A DNA stretch of 56,535 bases from Chloroflexi bacterium UBA6077. Its GTDB lineage: Bacteria; Chloroflexota; UBA6077. The translations under genes and the position numbers were made by a program. The notes below the pieces were generated by a model. That model was not told where the DNA came from. It worked only from the letters and a program-made list of their open reading frames with translations, and did not search any database. Shown piece after piece: positions 8,795 to 18,008 of this stretch (its first letter is position 1; each line of letters starts with the position of its first letter). The stretch is from the NCBI GenBank assembly GCA_002436065.1, contig DIXP01000096.1, positions 15,717-72,251 on the forward strand, given 5' to 3'.

Positions 8795-8946
8795 CCCCTT
8801 TCCCCTGTCACAGCACCGCGCGTCGCCTGCTCAAGTGTGCTCTTCAACTTTGTTGACATCCCCTCCGTCAGCATCTAGGATTCGGCCAAGAAGGCAGCCT
8901 CGAAGAACGTCATCCATAGTGAAAGGTAGGGCCAGCCATAGCCACG

Positions 8947-10542
8947 GTGAACGAACTGCAGTCGCACGAGGGTCGGCCCCCAGTGGAATCGGACGGAGAG
9001 CTTCAGCCATTCCCTGAGGTCAAGGAGATCCTGTCCGAGGCGGAGGAACGGTTTGACCGGGGCCGGCGAACCGTCGGGCTGTTTCTGGGCCCGCTCGTCC
9101 TGCTCGCCCTCTACTTTACCCCCATGCCGGGCCTTAGCCATCAGGCCCATGCCCTGGCAGCCATCCTTGGTGGGGTGGTCACCTACTGGGTAACCGAGCC
9201 GATACCCATTCCGATCACGGCTGTCCTGGGAGCCGTGCTGTGCGTGCTGCTCGGAGTCGCCCCCGTCGCGACCGCCTTCGCGCCCTTCGCGGACCCCACG
9301 GTGTTCCTATTCCTGGGAAGCTTCATCCTCGCGGAGGCTATGATGGCGCATGGGCTGGACAGGCGCTTCGCCTTCAGTATCCTCTCCATATCCTGGGTGG
9401 GCAACAGCACCGCCCGCATCCTCCTGGTATACGGCGGCACCGCCGCCTTCGTCTCCATGTGGATCAGCAACACCGCCACCACGGCAATGATGTTCCCCAT
9501 CGGGCTGGGCATCATCCATGCCGTGGCGGACATGATCAAGGCCCAGACCGGCAAAGATGCGGATCCCATGAAGCTCCGCTTTGGAACCGGCATGATGCTG
9601 ATGGCCGCCTACGCCGCCTCCGTCGGCGGGATCGGCACCCCGGTGGGAAGCCCGCCGAACCTGATCGGCATCGCCCTGATCGAGAAGTCCGTCGGCATCA
9701 AGATCCCCTTCTTCCAGTGGATGCTCATCTCGGTGCCGATGCTCGTCGTCATGTTCGGTGTGCTCGCCACGCTGATGTATTTCCTGCACAAACCCGAGGT
9801 GGGACGAGTCCAGGGCGGGTCCGAGTACGTCAAGAGGGAGGCTGCCAAGCTGGGCAAGTGGACGGCGGGCCAGAGGAACGCCCTGATCGCCTTCGGCGTC
9901 GCAGTAGTCCTTTGGGTGATACCCGGCTTCCTGGCTGTCCTTTTCGGCACCGATTCGCCCCAGGCCAAGGCCTACAACGGTGCGGTGCCGGAGTCGGCCG
10001 CCGCCCTGATCGCCGCGTCGCTGCTGTTCGTTCTGCCGGTAGACTGGAAGAGACGAGAGTTCACCATCACCTGGCGGCAAGTCACCCGTATCGACTGGGG
10101 CACCCTGCTGCTGTTCGGAGGCGGGCTATCGCTTGGAAAGCTGATGTTCGACACCAAGCTTGCCGAGGCCATCGGTACGGGGCTGCTGGGACTGACGGGG
10201 GCCACGGAGGTATGGGCGATGACCTTCGCCGCCATCGTCATCTCCATCCTGATAAGCGAGGCCACATCCAACACAGCCTCGGCCAACATGGCGGTTCCTG
10301 TGATGATTGCCCTGGCCGTGGCGGCAGGGACCAACCCACTTCCCCCGGCGCTGGGTGCCACTCTAGGAGCCAGTTGGGGCTTCATGCTGCCGGTGTCCAC
10401 GCCGCCCAACGCCATCGTCTACGGCTCCGGCATGGTCCCCATCACCAAGATGATCCGGGCCGGCATAGTGTTCGATCTGTGCGGCGCGGTGCTGATCTGG
10501 GTCGGACTGCGAGTCATGCTGCCGCTGATGGGTCTAGCCTGA
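8947..10542 (+). CDS. DASS family (SLC13-type) sodium/dicarboxylate symporter
   Basis: A 531-residue transporter of the divalent anion:sodium symporter family. It has the inverted-repeat architecture with two SNT motifs: SNTATTAMMFPIG in the first half and ATSNTASANMAVPV in the second. These form the sodium/substrate sites in characterised members. A hydrophilic N-terminus of about 35 residues precedes the first helix. The start is GTG 8947 with a poor Shine-Dalgarno site. It probably imports a di- or tricarboxylate related to the preceding dehydrogenase operon (inference). The last 254 codons are duplicated, nearly identically, at 21138-21922. Confidence 0.92.
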   Translation: MNELQSHEGRPPVESDGELQPFPEVKEILSEAEERFDRGRRTVGLFLGPLVLLALYFTPMPGLSHQAHALAAILGGVVTYWVTEPIPIPITAVLGAVLCVLLGVAPVATAFAPFADPTVFLFLGSFILAEAMMAHGLDRRFAFSILSISWVGNSTARILLVYGGTAAFVSMWISNTATTAMMFPIGLGIIHAVADMIKAQTGKDADPMKLRFGTGMMLMAAYAASVGGIGTPVGSPPNLIGIALIEKSVGIKIPFFQWMLISVPMLVVMFGVLATLMYFLHKPEVGRVQGGSEYVKREAAKLGKWTAGQRNALIAFGVAVVLWVIPGFLAVLFGTDSPQAKAYNGAVPESAAALIAASLLFVLPVDWKRREFTITWRQVTRIDWGTLLLFGGGLSLGKLMFDTKLAEAIGTGLLGLTGATEVWAMTFAAIVISILISEATSNTASANMAVPVMIALAVAAGTNPLPPALGATLGASWGFMLPVSTPPNAIVYGSGMVPITKMIRAGIVFDLCGAVLIWVGLRVMLPLMGLA

Positions 10543-10616
10543 ACCGGCTAGTGAGACCAGCCAATCCCCAACGCGCTCCAATGTGTTGCGCCTCTGAGTT
10601 CGACGAGAGGTGAGTT

Positions 10617-10639
10617 CGCGCGGCCGAAGCGGCCGCGCG
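10617..10639. terminator. Bidirectional hairpin between convergent genes
   Basis: CGCGCGGCC gaagc GGCCGCGCG is a perfect 9-bp stem between the DASS gene (+) and the MBL-fold gene (-), whose stop is only nine bases away. Confidence 0.65.
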
Positions 10640-10647
10640 TGTAGTGA

Positions 10648-11472
10648 TCACCTCCCAGGGTGGAAGGAGACTCGATCTCCATCCCGGACCAGCCTGCCTA
10701 AACCTGGATGCGGTTCGTGTGCTGCAATCAGCAGAGCGGATCGTTCGAGCACTAGATCGATCATCTTTCGCCTGGAGACCGGCACCATTTCGGGCAAGAC
10801 CTCCTGATCACGCACCATGTCCTGGTGCTCGAAGAACACTCGATGGTGGAACAGATCCCCCGTGTGCAGGGCGGTTTCACCCTCAGACTCCACCAGGACC
10901 ACGCTGTTCCCCGGGGAGTGCCCCGGGGCAGGCAGAAGCTGGACACCACTTGCCACGGTGAAATCCTGCCCCTCCACTAACTGTAGCTGGCCATGCTCGG
11001 CCACTGGCAAGAGACTTCGCTCGACAAACAGTTCCCTCGGTCGGTCCATCGCAGTGTAATAGTCCCAGTCTGCCTTCGGTATCACATAGCGGGCACGAGG
11101 GAAGGCCGGCACAAACCGGCCATCGTGGAAGACGGTCATTCCGCCCGCGTGGTCGGCATGGGTATGGGTAAGGACAACGATATCGATCTCCTCAGCCGTG
11201 ACACCCACCCTCGCGAACTGGCCAATCAACTGGCCGCCCCCCTCGAATTTCTTCTCTACGTGCGTGCCGTTGCCTGTATCGACCAGTACCGTCTTCCCAT
11301 CCGACCAGACGAGCAGGCAGTTGATCGCTATTGCGATGTGCCCCTGTGCATCAACCTGGATTGGCGGCCACTCGGAGCGGCGCGAAGGAGGAAACAGCGC
11401 CTCCGGGGGTAGGAACAGGTCGCCATCATTGAGAACCGCGCACTCGACCGCGCCAACTCGAAAGCGATACAT
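10648..11472 (-). CDS. MBL-fold metallo-hydrolase
   Basis: A 274-residue metallo-beta-lactamase-fold hydrolase. The metal-binding HTHADH motif is at residues 103-108, and further ligands are expected in APGHSPGNS, LHTGDLFHH and IAAHEPHP. The sequence resembles the lactonase/glyoxalase-II-like branch, but the substrate is not determinable. The frame is open to 11544, but AAGGAGGTG sits 8 bases before ATG 11472, which fixes the start. It is last in a minus-strand run behind the OYE-type reductase and a TRAP system, so it may hydrolyse a lactone, thioester or ester in that pathway. Confidence 0.88.
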   Translation of the reverse strand: MYRFRVGAVECAVLNDGDLFLPPEALFPPSRRSEWPPIQVDAQGHIAIAINCLLVWSDGKTVLVDTGNGTHVEKKFEGGGQLIGQFARVGVTAEEIDIVVLTHTHADHAGGMTVFHDGRFVPAFPRARYVIPKADWDYYTAMDRPRELFVERSLLPVAEHGQLQLVEGQDFTVASGVQLLPAPGHSPGNSVVLVESEGETALHTGDLFHHRVFFEHQDMVRDQEVLPEMVPVSRRKMIDLVLERSALLIAAHEPHPGLGRLVRDGDRVSFHPGR

Positions 11473-11503
11473 CCAGATACACCTCCTTGCGTTCCAATCG
11501 CCC

Positions 11504-13456
11504 CTAGACCGCTCGCCCCGCCGCTGCCCCCTCGTCGATAGCATGCTGGATCCGCCTTGCCGAGAGGGAGTCGCCTATGACCCGCACCTCGACCTGATCG
11601 AGGTTCAGCGTTCCCAGCAGGGCTCGATTTGCTCGGACACCCACGGCGATGACCACCGAGTCGGCGGTCACCGTCTCTCGTTGCCCCAACCGGCTCACCA
11701 CCACCCCTCGTGGGGTGATTGCCTCCGCCTTGCAGCCGACCAGGATGTGCACTCCCAGTTCGCCCAGTTCTCGGGAATACACCTTCTTGTCGAAGAGGTT
11801 ACCATCCGCCATCAGCCAGTCCAGCATCTCCACGATGGTGACATCATGGCCCCTCTCCAGCAGGTACTCAGCCACGTTGACTCCGGTCAGCCCGCCACCG
11901 ACCACCACCACTCGGCGCCCAAGATTGGTGTCCACGAGCCCTTCAAGGACGTCGTGAGACGTGAAGACGTTCGACAGCGCGAAGCCGGGGATCTCGGGAA
12001 TGGCTGGTTTAGAACCACTTGCCAGGATCAGCACCTCCGGCTGCATCTCCTCGACGGTCTGCTGTGTAACCTCCATGCCGGTCATTACCTCGACGCCGGC
12101 CTTCTCCAGTTGCGCCGCCATGTGCCGGACCAACCTGGCGATGTCCGCCGAGTGCGGAGCGGCCGCACCCAGGAGGAGTTGTCCACCCAGTCGAGGCCGC
12201 TTCTCCACGAGGATAACTCGGTGCCCTCGGGATGCTGCAACTCGGGCCACCTCCATGCCCGCAGGGCCCCCTCCTACCACCAGTACCCTGCGCGGCTTTT
12301 CCGCGGAGACCAGTCGCATCTCCGCCTCGCGGCCAGCTTCTGGGTTCACGGTGCACTGCACCTCCTGGCCGTCAAGAAGCCTGGTTATGCACAAATTGCA
12401 GGAGAGGCACTCCCGAACGTCCTCAAGTCTGCCTTCCTCGAACTTCCTCGGCAGGTAAGGGTCGGCGATGAGGGGTCGGCCTATCCACACCTGGTCCGCC
12501 TTACCCTCGGCGATGATCCGATCGGCCATCTCTGCCTGCTTAATGCGGCCGGACACCGCCACCGGTATCTGTACGGCCGCCTTCACCAGCGCGGCTACCT
12601 CGACGTTGTGCCCCTCGGGGATGCTCCTCGGCGCGCATAGTCTCTCTATCTCATCGTAGTTTCCGGCAGAGATGCTGACCTCGCTGACCCCGGACTCCTG
12701 CAGCCACCTGGCTAGCTTGCAGGTATACTCCGCGGTATAGCCGCCATCGTTGTGCTCCTCGCCGGTAACACGCACCACGAGCGGCATCTCCGGCCCAATC
12801 GTTTCGCGTATTCGACGCACTACCTCCAATAAGAAGCGGGCCCGGTTTTCGTCGGAGCCGCCGTACCGGTCCGTCCGCCTGTTGCTGTGGGGCGAGAGGA
12901 AGCCGCTGAGCAGGTAGCCGTGGGCGGCGTGAACCAGTATCCCGTCGAATCCGGCGCTCACCGCACGAGACGCGGCCGCACCAAACTTCTCCACCAGCCC
13001 TCCGATCTCGGGAATCGTGAGCGCTCGGGGGATCACGCCCACGTAGTGCTCCCCCTTGACCAACAGCGGGACCGCCGAGGCGGACACCGGATACTGACCG
13101 ACGGCGGTGGGGTTGACGATACGTCCCGTGTGCTGAAGCTGTGCGAGGATCGGGACGTTCTCTCGATGAATGGCGTCCACCAGCCGGCGGTGCTCCGGCA
13201 CCATGTCGTCGGACTGCAGCCCCAACCTGGTGACGCCGGCACGGCCGTCCAGGCTGACGTAGTTGGACTCGGAGACTATCAGCCCCGCTCCACCACGGGC
13301 CCTCTCGACGTAGTAGTCTATCTGCCGCTGCACCAGACGCCCCCTCTCCGTGGAGTAGTTGAGGGCCATTGGCGACATCACAACCCTGTTCTTCAGCGTG
13401 AGGTTCCCGATCTTGACCGGGGAAAACAGATGGGGGTAGGGGCTAGAAGCTGTCAT
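11504..13456 (-). CDS. FMN/FAD/4Fe-4S NADH:flavin oxidoreductase (2,4-dienoyl-CoA reductase-like)
   Basis: A 650-residue ene-reductase. An N-terminal old-yellow-enzyme TIM barrel (LFSPVKIGNLTLKNRVVMSP, HAAHGYLLSGFLSPHSNRRTD) is followed by an iron-sulfur motif CLSCNLC with a fourth Cys 11 residues on. After it come an FAD site (VLVVGGGPAGMEVARVAASR) and an NADH site (VVVVGGGLTGVNVAEYL). Family members reduce 2,4-dienoyl-CoA or other activated C=C bonds. The frame is open to 13828, but ATG 13456 with GGAGGTG upstream matches the family N-terminus. The extra 124 residues are antisense-like low-complexity text. It lies between a fused TRAP permease and the MBL hydrolase. Confidence 0.92.
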   Translation of the reverse strand: MTASSPYPHLFSPVKIGNLTLKNRVVMSPMALNYSTERGRLVQRQIDYYVERARGGAGLIVSESNYVSLDGRAGVTRLGLQSDDMVPEHRRLVDAIHRENVPILAQLQHTGRIVNPTAVGQYPVSASAVPLLVKGEHYVGVIPRALTIPEIGGLVEKFGAAASRAVSAGFDGILVHAAHGYLLSGFLSPHSNRRTDRYGGSDENRARFLLEVVRRIRETIGPEMPLVVRVTGEEHNDGGYTAEYTCKLARWLQESGVSEVSISAGNYDEIERLCAPRSIPEGHNVEVAALVKAAVQIPVAVSGRIKQAEMADRIIAEGKADQVWIGRPLIADPYLPRKFEEGRLEDVRECLSCNLCITRLLDGQEVQCTVNPEAGREAEMRLVSAEKPRRVLVVGGGPAGMEVARVAASRGHRVILVEKRPRLGGQLLLGAAAPHSADIARLVRHMAAQLEKAGVEVMTGMEVTQQTVEEMQPEVLILASGSKPAIPEIPGFALSNVFTSHDVLEGLVDTNLGRRVVVVGGGLTGVNVAEYLLERGHDVTIVEMLDWLMADGNLFDKKVYSRELGELGVHILVGCKAEAITPRGVVVSRLGQRETVTADSVVIAVGVRANRALLGTLNLDQVEVRVIGDSLSARRIQHAIDEGAAAGRAV

Positions 13457-13602
13457 AACAGCCTGTACACCTCCCTGTATGTGGGATGGTTCTCCGGATC
13501 GACCGCCCGCCGCCCAGTCCCGGTCTCGTAGTGCAGGGCCCTGTGCCCTGCGGCCCGGTAGTGGCGGACGACGCAACCTATCAGAACCACCTTGGTCCAG
13601 TA

Positions 13603-15564
13603 CTACCGGATCGGATAGCCGAACAGCAGGTTCGGCAGAAGCAGCGGAATCTGCGGGAAGACCACCACCAGGACCATGTCGACCACCATGATCGCGATGA
13701 ACGGTAGCGACGCGCGCACTGCCTCCTCGTACTTGACGCCCGCCAGTTGGGTGGACACGAACAGGTTGAGCGCAACCGGTGGGATGATCATGCCCAGCCC
13801 CATGTTGATCATGAACAGCACGCCCCACAGTATTGGATCGACGCCATTCTGCGTCAGCACGGGCATGAAGGATGGCAGGATGCCGTAGATCATGGGCGCC
13901 GCTTCCAGCACCATCCCAAGGACGATGAACACCAGGCTCACCAGTATGATGATCATGTGCTTGTCGCTGGTCACCTGAGATATGGTCTGAACCAGCATCT
14001 GCGAGACGAAATCGCGCGCCAGCACAAAGCCCAGTAGGGCGGAGGAGGCCACCAGGAAGAGCGTCATCCCGCCGGTGTAACCCGCCTCGATGGTGGTGCG
14101 CACCAGTTCGGCAGGCCTTGCGTTGCGATACAGAAAGACCATGAGCCCGATGATGTAGAACACCAGGACCGTGCCGACCTCGGCCGGCGTGAACACCCCG
14201 CCCAGTATGCCGGCGGCGAGCAGGACGAGGGCGAACAGGCCGGGCATTGCCCCAAGTATGCGACGCAGATACTGGCTCCTGGGCACGTACTCCCTGGGAT
14301 AGCCGTTGCGGCGGGCGTGGATCAGCGCCACGAGCATGAAGCTCATCATGACCATGAAGGCCGGCAGGATGGTAGCCGCCGCCAGGCGGCTGACCGACTG
14401 GTTGCAGGCGGCCGCGTACAGCAGGATCGTGATCGAGAGCGGCGCCAGCATCGCTAGGGTGCCCGCCGCGCCCTGGAGAGCGGCGCAGAAATCTCCCTTG
14501 TAACCGCGCTTCTTCATCTCCGGTATCATGATCGCGCCGATGGCCGCGGTGCCCGAGACAGCCGAGCCCGCGATGTCTCCGAAGAGGAAGCTGGCGAGCA
14601 CGTTCGAGGAGCCGAGGCCGCCACGAACCCGTCCCACCAGCAGCTGCGCGAAGTCACACAGCTGCTCCGCCATCCCCGCGCGCTGCATCATATAGCCGGA
14701 GAGGATCAGCAAGGGAATGGCCATGAGGGGCAGAACGTTGACACCGAAGTACATCTGCAGGGCTGTCGTGCTGAATGGGATGTTGCCGAAGACCGATACA
14801 TAGACGATCCCGACAATGCCCAGGGAAATCGCCACGGGAACGCCTATGAGCATGGGGACCACGAAGCTGAGGAAGAGAAGCAGGAAGCGCGGCATCCCTG
14901 ACAGCGGCAAGTGGGTGCCCAGGGGCAGGTAGACGGCCCAGACGAAGCCCGCCATGAAGAGCAGCTTAAGGACAAGAGACACACGGCTACATTCTGAGCA
15001 GTTCCGCCGCACCCAGTGGACCAGCATGATGACGGCGGCGGTAGGTATGGCCATGATGGGAACCGTGAGAGGCAACCGGAGGGCGTCGGTGTGGCCTCGT
15101 GCCGAGCTGCCGAGGGCCAGGTAGCCGGAAACGAGCATGCAAACCAGGAACGCCCCGGACAGGCTCTCCGCCAACACCCCGACCTTCGAGCGCATCGATG
15201 GCGAGAGCCTGTCGACCAGCAAGTCCAGATTGATGTGGGCGCCGTTCAGATAGCCGGTGCTGATGGCGAAAAAGGTCGCCCACACGAAGAAGATGCTCGC
15301 CAGCTCGTCGGACCAGGCGAGGGAGTTGTTGAGGGCGTAGCGGAAGAACACCCCGGCGATCATTATCGATGCAAATATGGCGGTGGTGGCGACGTACAGT
15401 ATCCGGGTCAACCGGTCCAGAAAGTCGCTCAGAGCCACGAGCGGCCGGTACCACGTGGGACTGCCAGTGGGTTTCGCGGTGGAAGTGTTGACGCTGAGCT
15501 CGGACAGGGCTCCAGATTCCATCGTCGATGCTCCTGTTGCGGGTTTGTTGTATCGCGCTTCCAT
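13603..15564 (-). CDS. TRAP transporter fused permease (DctQ-DctM), system A
   Basis: A 653-residue fusion of the small and large TRAP membrane subunits. The DctQ part (residues about 40-220) has FFRYALNNSLAWSDELASIFFVW and GAHINLDLLVDRL. The DctM part (about 225-653) has VPMLIGVPVAISLGIVGIVYV, FLFGDIAGSAVSGTAAIGAIMIPEMKKRGY and a C-terminal WGVLFMINMGLGMIIPPVALNLFV. TRAP systems use sodium gradients and a binding protein to import organic acids. The likely partner binding protein is at 16670-17749, with a GntR gene between them. Its closest relative in the window is the fusion at 23746-25662. Confidence 0.93.
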   Translation of the reverse strand: MEARYNKPATGASTMESGALSELSVNTSTAKPTGSPTWYRPLVALSDFLDRLTRILYVATTAIFASIMIAGVFFRYALNNSLAWSDELASIFFVWATFFAISTGYLNGAHINLDLLVDRLSPSMRSKVGVLAESLSGAFLVCMLVSGYLALGSSARGHTDALRLPLTVPIMAIPTAAVIMLVHWVRRNCSECSRVSLVLKLLFMAGFVWAVYLPLGTHLPLSGMPRFLLLFLSFVVPMLIGVPVAISLGIVGIVYVSVFGNIPFSTTALQMYFGVNVLPLMAIPLLILSGYMMQRAGMAEQLCDFAQLLVGRVRGGLGSSNVLASFLFGDIAGSAVSGTAAIGAIMIPEMKKRGYKGDFCAALQGAAGTLAMLAPLSITILLYAAACNQSVSRLAAATILPAFMVMMSFMLVALIHARRNGYPREYVPRSQYLRRILGAMPGLFALVLLAAGILGGVFTPAEVGTVLVFYIIGLMVFLYRNARPAELVRTTIEAGYTGGMTLFLVASSALLGFVLARDFVSQMLVQTISQVTSDKHMIIILVSLVFIVLGMVLEAAPMIYGILPSFMPVLTQNGVDPILWGVLFMINMGLGMIIPPVALNLFVSTQLAGVKYEEAVRASLPFIAIMVVDMVLVVVFPQIPLLLPNLLFGYPIR

Positions 15565-15639
15565 TCACGAAGGCAACATGTCCGGCATTACCCGTTCTCC
15601 CAGAGAGACGACCAAAGGGTGGCCTCGAGAAGCGATGAA

Positions 15640-15661
15640 GCGCCGCATTGGGAAGCGGCGC
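15640..15661 (-). terminator. Short hairpin between regulator 2 and the permease gene
   Basis: GCGCCGC attgggaa GCGGCGC forms a 7-bp stem downstream of the GntR stop at 15691 and about 75 bases before the permease start. It could attenuate permease expression. Confidence 0.4.
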
Positions 15662-15690
15662 CCTCCAGGCACTGGAGGCAGTGACTCACG

Positions 15691-16542
15691 CTAACTCACC
15701 GAAAGCGCTGCTTCGACACGGGAGACCGGCCCATCGGGCGTTCGATGCCGCCAGACGGTGAAGCGATAGCGGTCCGGATGATAGCTGTGGAAGGATGCCT
15801 CGCAAGGGACGCCGGCGGAGTCGATGGTGACCCGTTCCACCGACAGGACCCGCGAGCCCTTGGGAAGCTCGAGCAGACTGCACTCCAGGGAAGAGGGAGT
15901 GCCGACGCTGATGACCTCGCTCGCATCCTCCATGGTGATGCCGGACTGCTGCTCGAGAATGGAGTAGTAGGCGCCACGCTCAGCGTCCTGGCTGACAAGC
16001 AGCTCTCCCACATCCTTCCGCCAGTAGCCCGTCTGCACGCAGACCGGCAGGTCCTCGACGTACCTCACCCGGACCGACTTCCACACCTCGGTCCTGGGGG
16101 GAAGCTTAAGGCGCGCCCTGACCGGCTCGGGCGGCGAGCAGAACCGAGACTCAACCAGCTTGTTGCTGGCCCTGAGCCCCGTTCTGCTCGCCAACTGAGA
16201 GAAGCCGAGGATGCCGGACAGGATCTCGGTGATGGGCTTCAAGGAGACAAAAGTGCCTCTACCTGCCCGGCGGCTCACCAAACCGTCGTTGACCAGCAAC
16301 TGCAGAGCCTGGCGCACGGTAGTGCTGCTGAGCTGATAGTGCGCCATCAGCTCTTTGTCTGTCGGCAACCGCTGGCCCGCCTCCATCGAGGCGATTTCTT
16401 CCTTCAGAATGTCCCTCAACTGGATGTACAGAGGCTGTCGCCGGTCGATGTCGAGCACGTTTCCATTACCCCAGGAAGAAATCATGGGCCACGCCGCCAG
16501 GGAGTTGTCGCCATCACTGCCATGTAGTGCCTGCCTGTTCAT
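15691..16542 (-). CDS. GntR-family regulator with UTRA domain (regulator 2)
   Basis: A 283-residue HutC-type repressor or activator. The winged helix spans about 30-100 (PLYIQLRDILKEEIASMEAG, LPTDKELMAHYQLSSTTVRQ, RRAGRGTFV). The UTRA domain includes EVWKSVRVRYVEDLPVCVQTGYW. It is the most divergent of the six UTRA regulators here and is embedded between a TRAP binding protein and the TRAP permease, so it probably regulates that module. ATG 16542 has no clear Shine-Dalgarno site, and a later in-frame start near residue 20 is possible. Confidence 0.9.
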   Translation of the reverse strand: MNRQALHGSDGDNSLAAWPMISSWGNGNVLDIDRRQPLYIQLRDILKEEIASMEAGQRLPTDKELMAHYQLSSTTVRQALQLLVNDGLVSRRAGRGTFVSLKPITEILSGILGFSQLASRTGLRASNKLVESRFCSPPEPVRARLKLPPRTEVWKSVRVRYVEDLPVCVQTGYWRKDVGELLVSQDAERGAYYSILEQQSGITMEDASEVISVGTPSSLECSLLELPKGSRVLSVERVTIDSAGVPCEASFHSYHPDRYRFTVWRHRTPDGPVSRVEAALSVS

Positions 16543-16669
16543 GCAGCCGTGAGTCGGTCCATCTGGAGACTCCTCAGCCGACCAACCGCCACAGGGTCAC
16601 GCGGCCAAAGCTGACCGGCCCCAGTCGGAGCCATCTCATGTCTGTTCTTGCCGGCGGCTGGCTCACCTG

Positions 16670-17749
16670 CTATTCGCCCTCGTACATTTGCTTGGCGAGG
16701 TTGAGATCCAGTTTACCCTTGTACTCCTCGCCGACCTCCTGCCAGACCTTCTCGCGGACCGACGTCCACTGCACCCGCTCCTCCTTGGTAGGAGTGGTGA
16801 TTACCAGGCCGGCAGCCTCCAGGTCCTTGAAGGTCTTTCCAACCAACTCCTGCTTGTACTTCCAGTCCCACGCCTGGGCTTCAGAGGCGGAGTCCATCAG
16901 GATCTTTTGGTTGTCAGGGGACAGCGAGTCGAACAGCTTGCGGTTGATGAAGTTCAACTCGAATATCGGCTGGTACTCGAGCCGAAGGACGTACTTGAGC
17001 ACTTCGTGGTGCTTGTTGGGAATGAGTGCCACGGCCGAGTTCTGCATCCCATCGACGATGCCCTGCTGGAGCGCGGTGTACATCTGGGCCCAGTCGACAC
17101 CGGTGGGGTTCGCCCCCCAGGCCTTGAAGATCGACATGTCAACCGGAGTGCTCACGACGCGCATCTTGAGCCCCTTCAGGTCAGCGGGTACCCTCACCTG
17201 CTTTTTGGTCGTCTCGATGTCGCGGCCCGAGCCGTAGCTGTTCACGAAGAGGTGCTTGATCCCGAGGTCCTTCTCATACCGGGCGAGCAGAGGAGCGCCG
17301 GACGGCCCGACCATGGCCTTGAGCCCGTTGTCGTAGGTCTTGAAGACGAACGGCAGGTCGAAAACGAAGAACGAGTCGGTGAACCGGCCGATGTTCCCGT
17401 TGGAGCACTGGCCCATGTCCACGCTGCCGTCCATTACAGACTGGGTCAACTGCTGCTCCACGCCCAAGGACTGCGGGAAGACCTTGACGTTCAGCGCGCC
17501 TTTCGACTTCGCATTCACGATCTCAGCGAACTTGAACATGGCGACCGAGTTGGGCGCGTCAGGCGCGTCCGAAGAACCGGCCCGGAGCTCTACAGTCTTG
17601 GCCGCGGCGCCGGAAGCGGGCTGAGCAGCCTGTGTGGAGGCCGGCTTCGCCGCGGCCGTCGTCGCCGTGGGCGACGCGGGAGCGGCGGAGGAACAGCCTA
17701 CGGCGGCGACGAGAAGAACGGCAATGCCCAACACCAGGTAGAAACGCAT
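16670..17749 (-). CDS. TRAP transporter solute-binding lipoprotein DctP, system A
   Basis: A 359-residue DctP-family binding protein. The signal MRFYLVLGIAVLLVAAVGC ends in a lipobox Cys, followed by an Ala/Pro/Thr linker. The binding domain contains DLKGLKMRVVSTPVDM, where the conserved Arg contacts substrate carboxylate in this family, and WAQMYTALQQGIVDGMQ. It starts the minus-strand run DctP - GntR - fused permease - reductase - hydrolase. It resembles the binding protein at 22385-23548 more than the three at 31-42 kb. The ligand is unknown, probably an organic acid. Confidence 0.93.
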   Translation of the reverse strand: MRFYLVLGIAVLLVAAVGCSSAAPASPTATTAAAKPASTQAAQPASGAAAKTVELRAGSSDAPDAPNSVAMFKFAEIVNAKSKGALNVKVFPQSLGVEQQLTQSVMDGSVDMGQCSNGNIGRFTDSFFVFDLPFVFKTYDNGLKAMVGPSGAPLLARYEKDLGIKHLFVNSYGSGRDIETTKKQVRVPADLKGLKMRVVSTPVDMSIFKAWGANPTGVDWAQMYTALQQGIVDGMQNSAVALIPNKHHEVLKYVLRLEYQPIFELNFINRKLFDSLSPDNQKILMDSASEAQAWDWKYKQELVGKTFKDLEAAGLVITTPTKEERVQWTSVREKVWQEVGEEYKGKLDLNLAKQMYEGE

Positions 17750-18008
17750 GGATTACCCCCTCCTGAGTCTCAGATCGACTCATCTGACTTTTCAAAGATC
17801 CTGCGCTAGTACTGGGAGCCTACCAGTTCGATGCCGTGACGCCTGAGATTTGTTCGTCTTTCCCCACGCATCCTGAATGCGACCGCGGGGCGCGAACCCT
17901 GCCTCGCGACCGTATGCCCGTGCTTTTCCTTACCCTTCACCTCCAACCCTGAGTGAGTCGCCTATAGTCCCTGGCGGAACCTGGGGCGGCGGCCGCGTCA
18001 GGGGGCTG

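Noticed and set aside
11198..12640. 480-codon plus-strand open frame
   Set aside because: Antisense to the MBL hydrolase and the OYE-type reductase; the composition is typical of a shadow frame and no domain is visible.
13457..13828. N-terminal extension of the OYE-type reductase
   Set aside because: The 124 extra residues overlap the end of the TRAP permease gene, have shadow-like composition, and lie upstream of a well-placed ribosome-binding site for ATG 13456.
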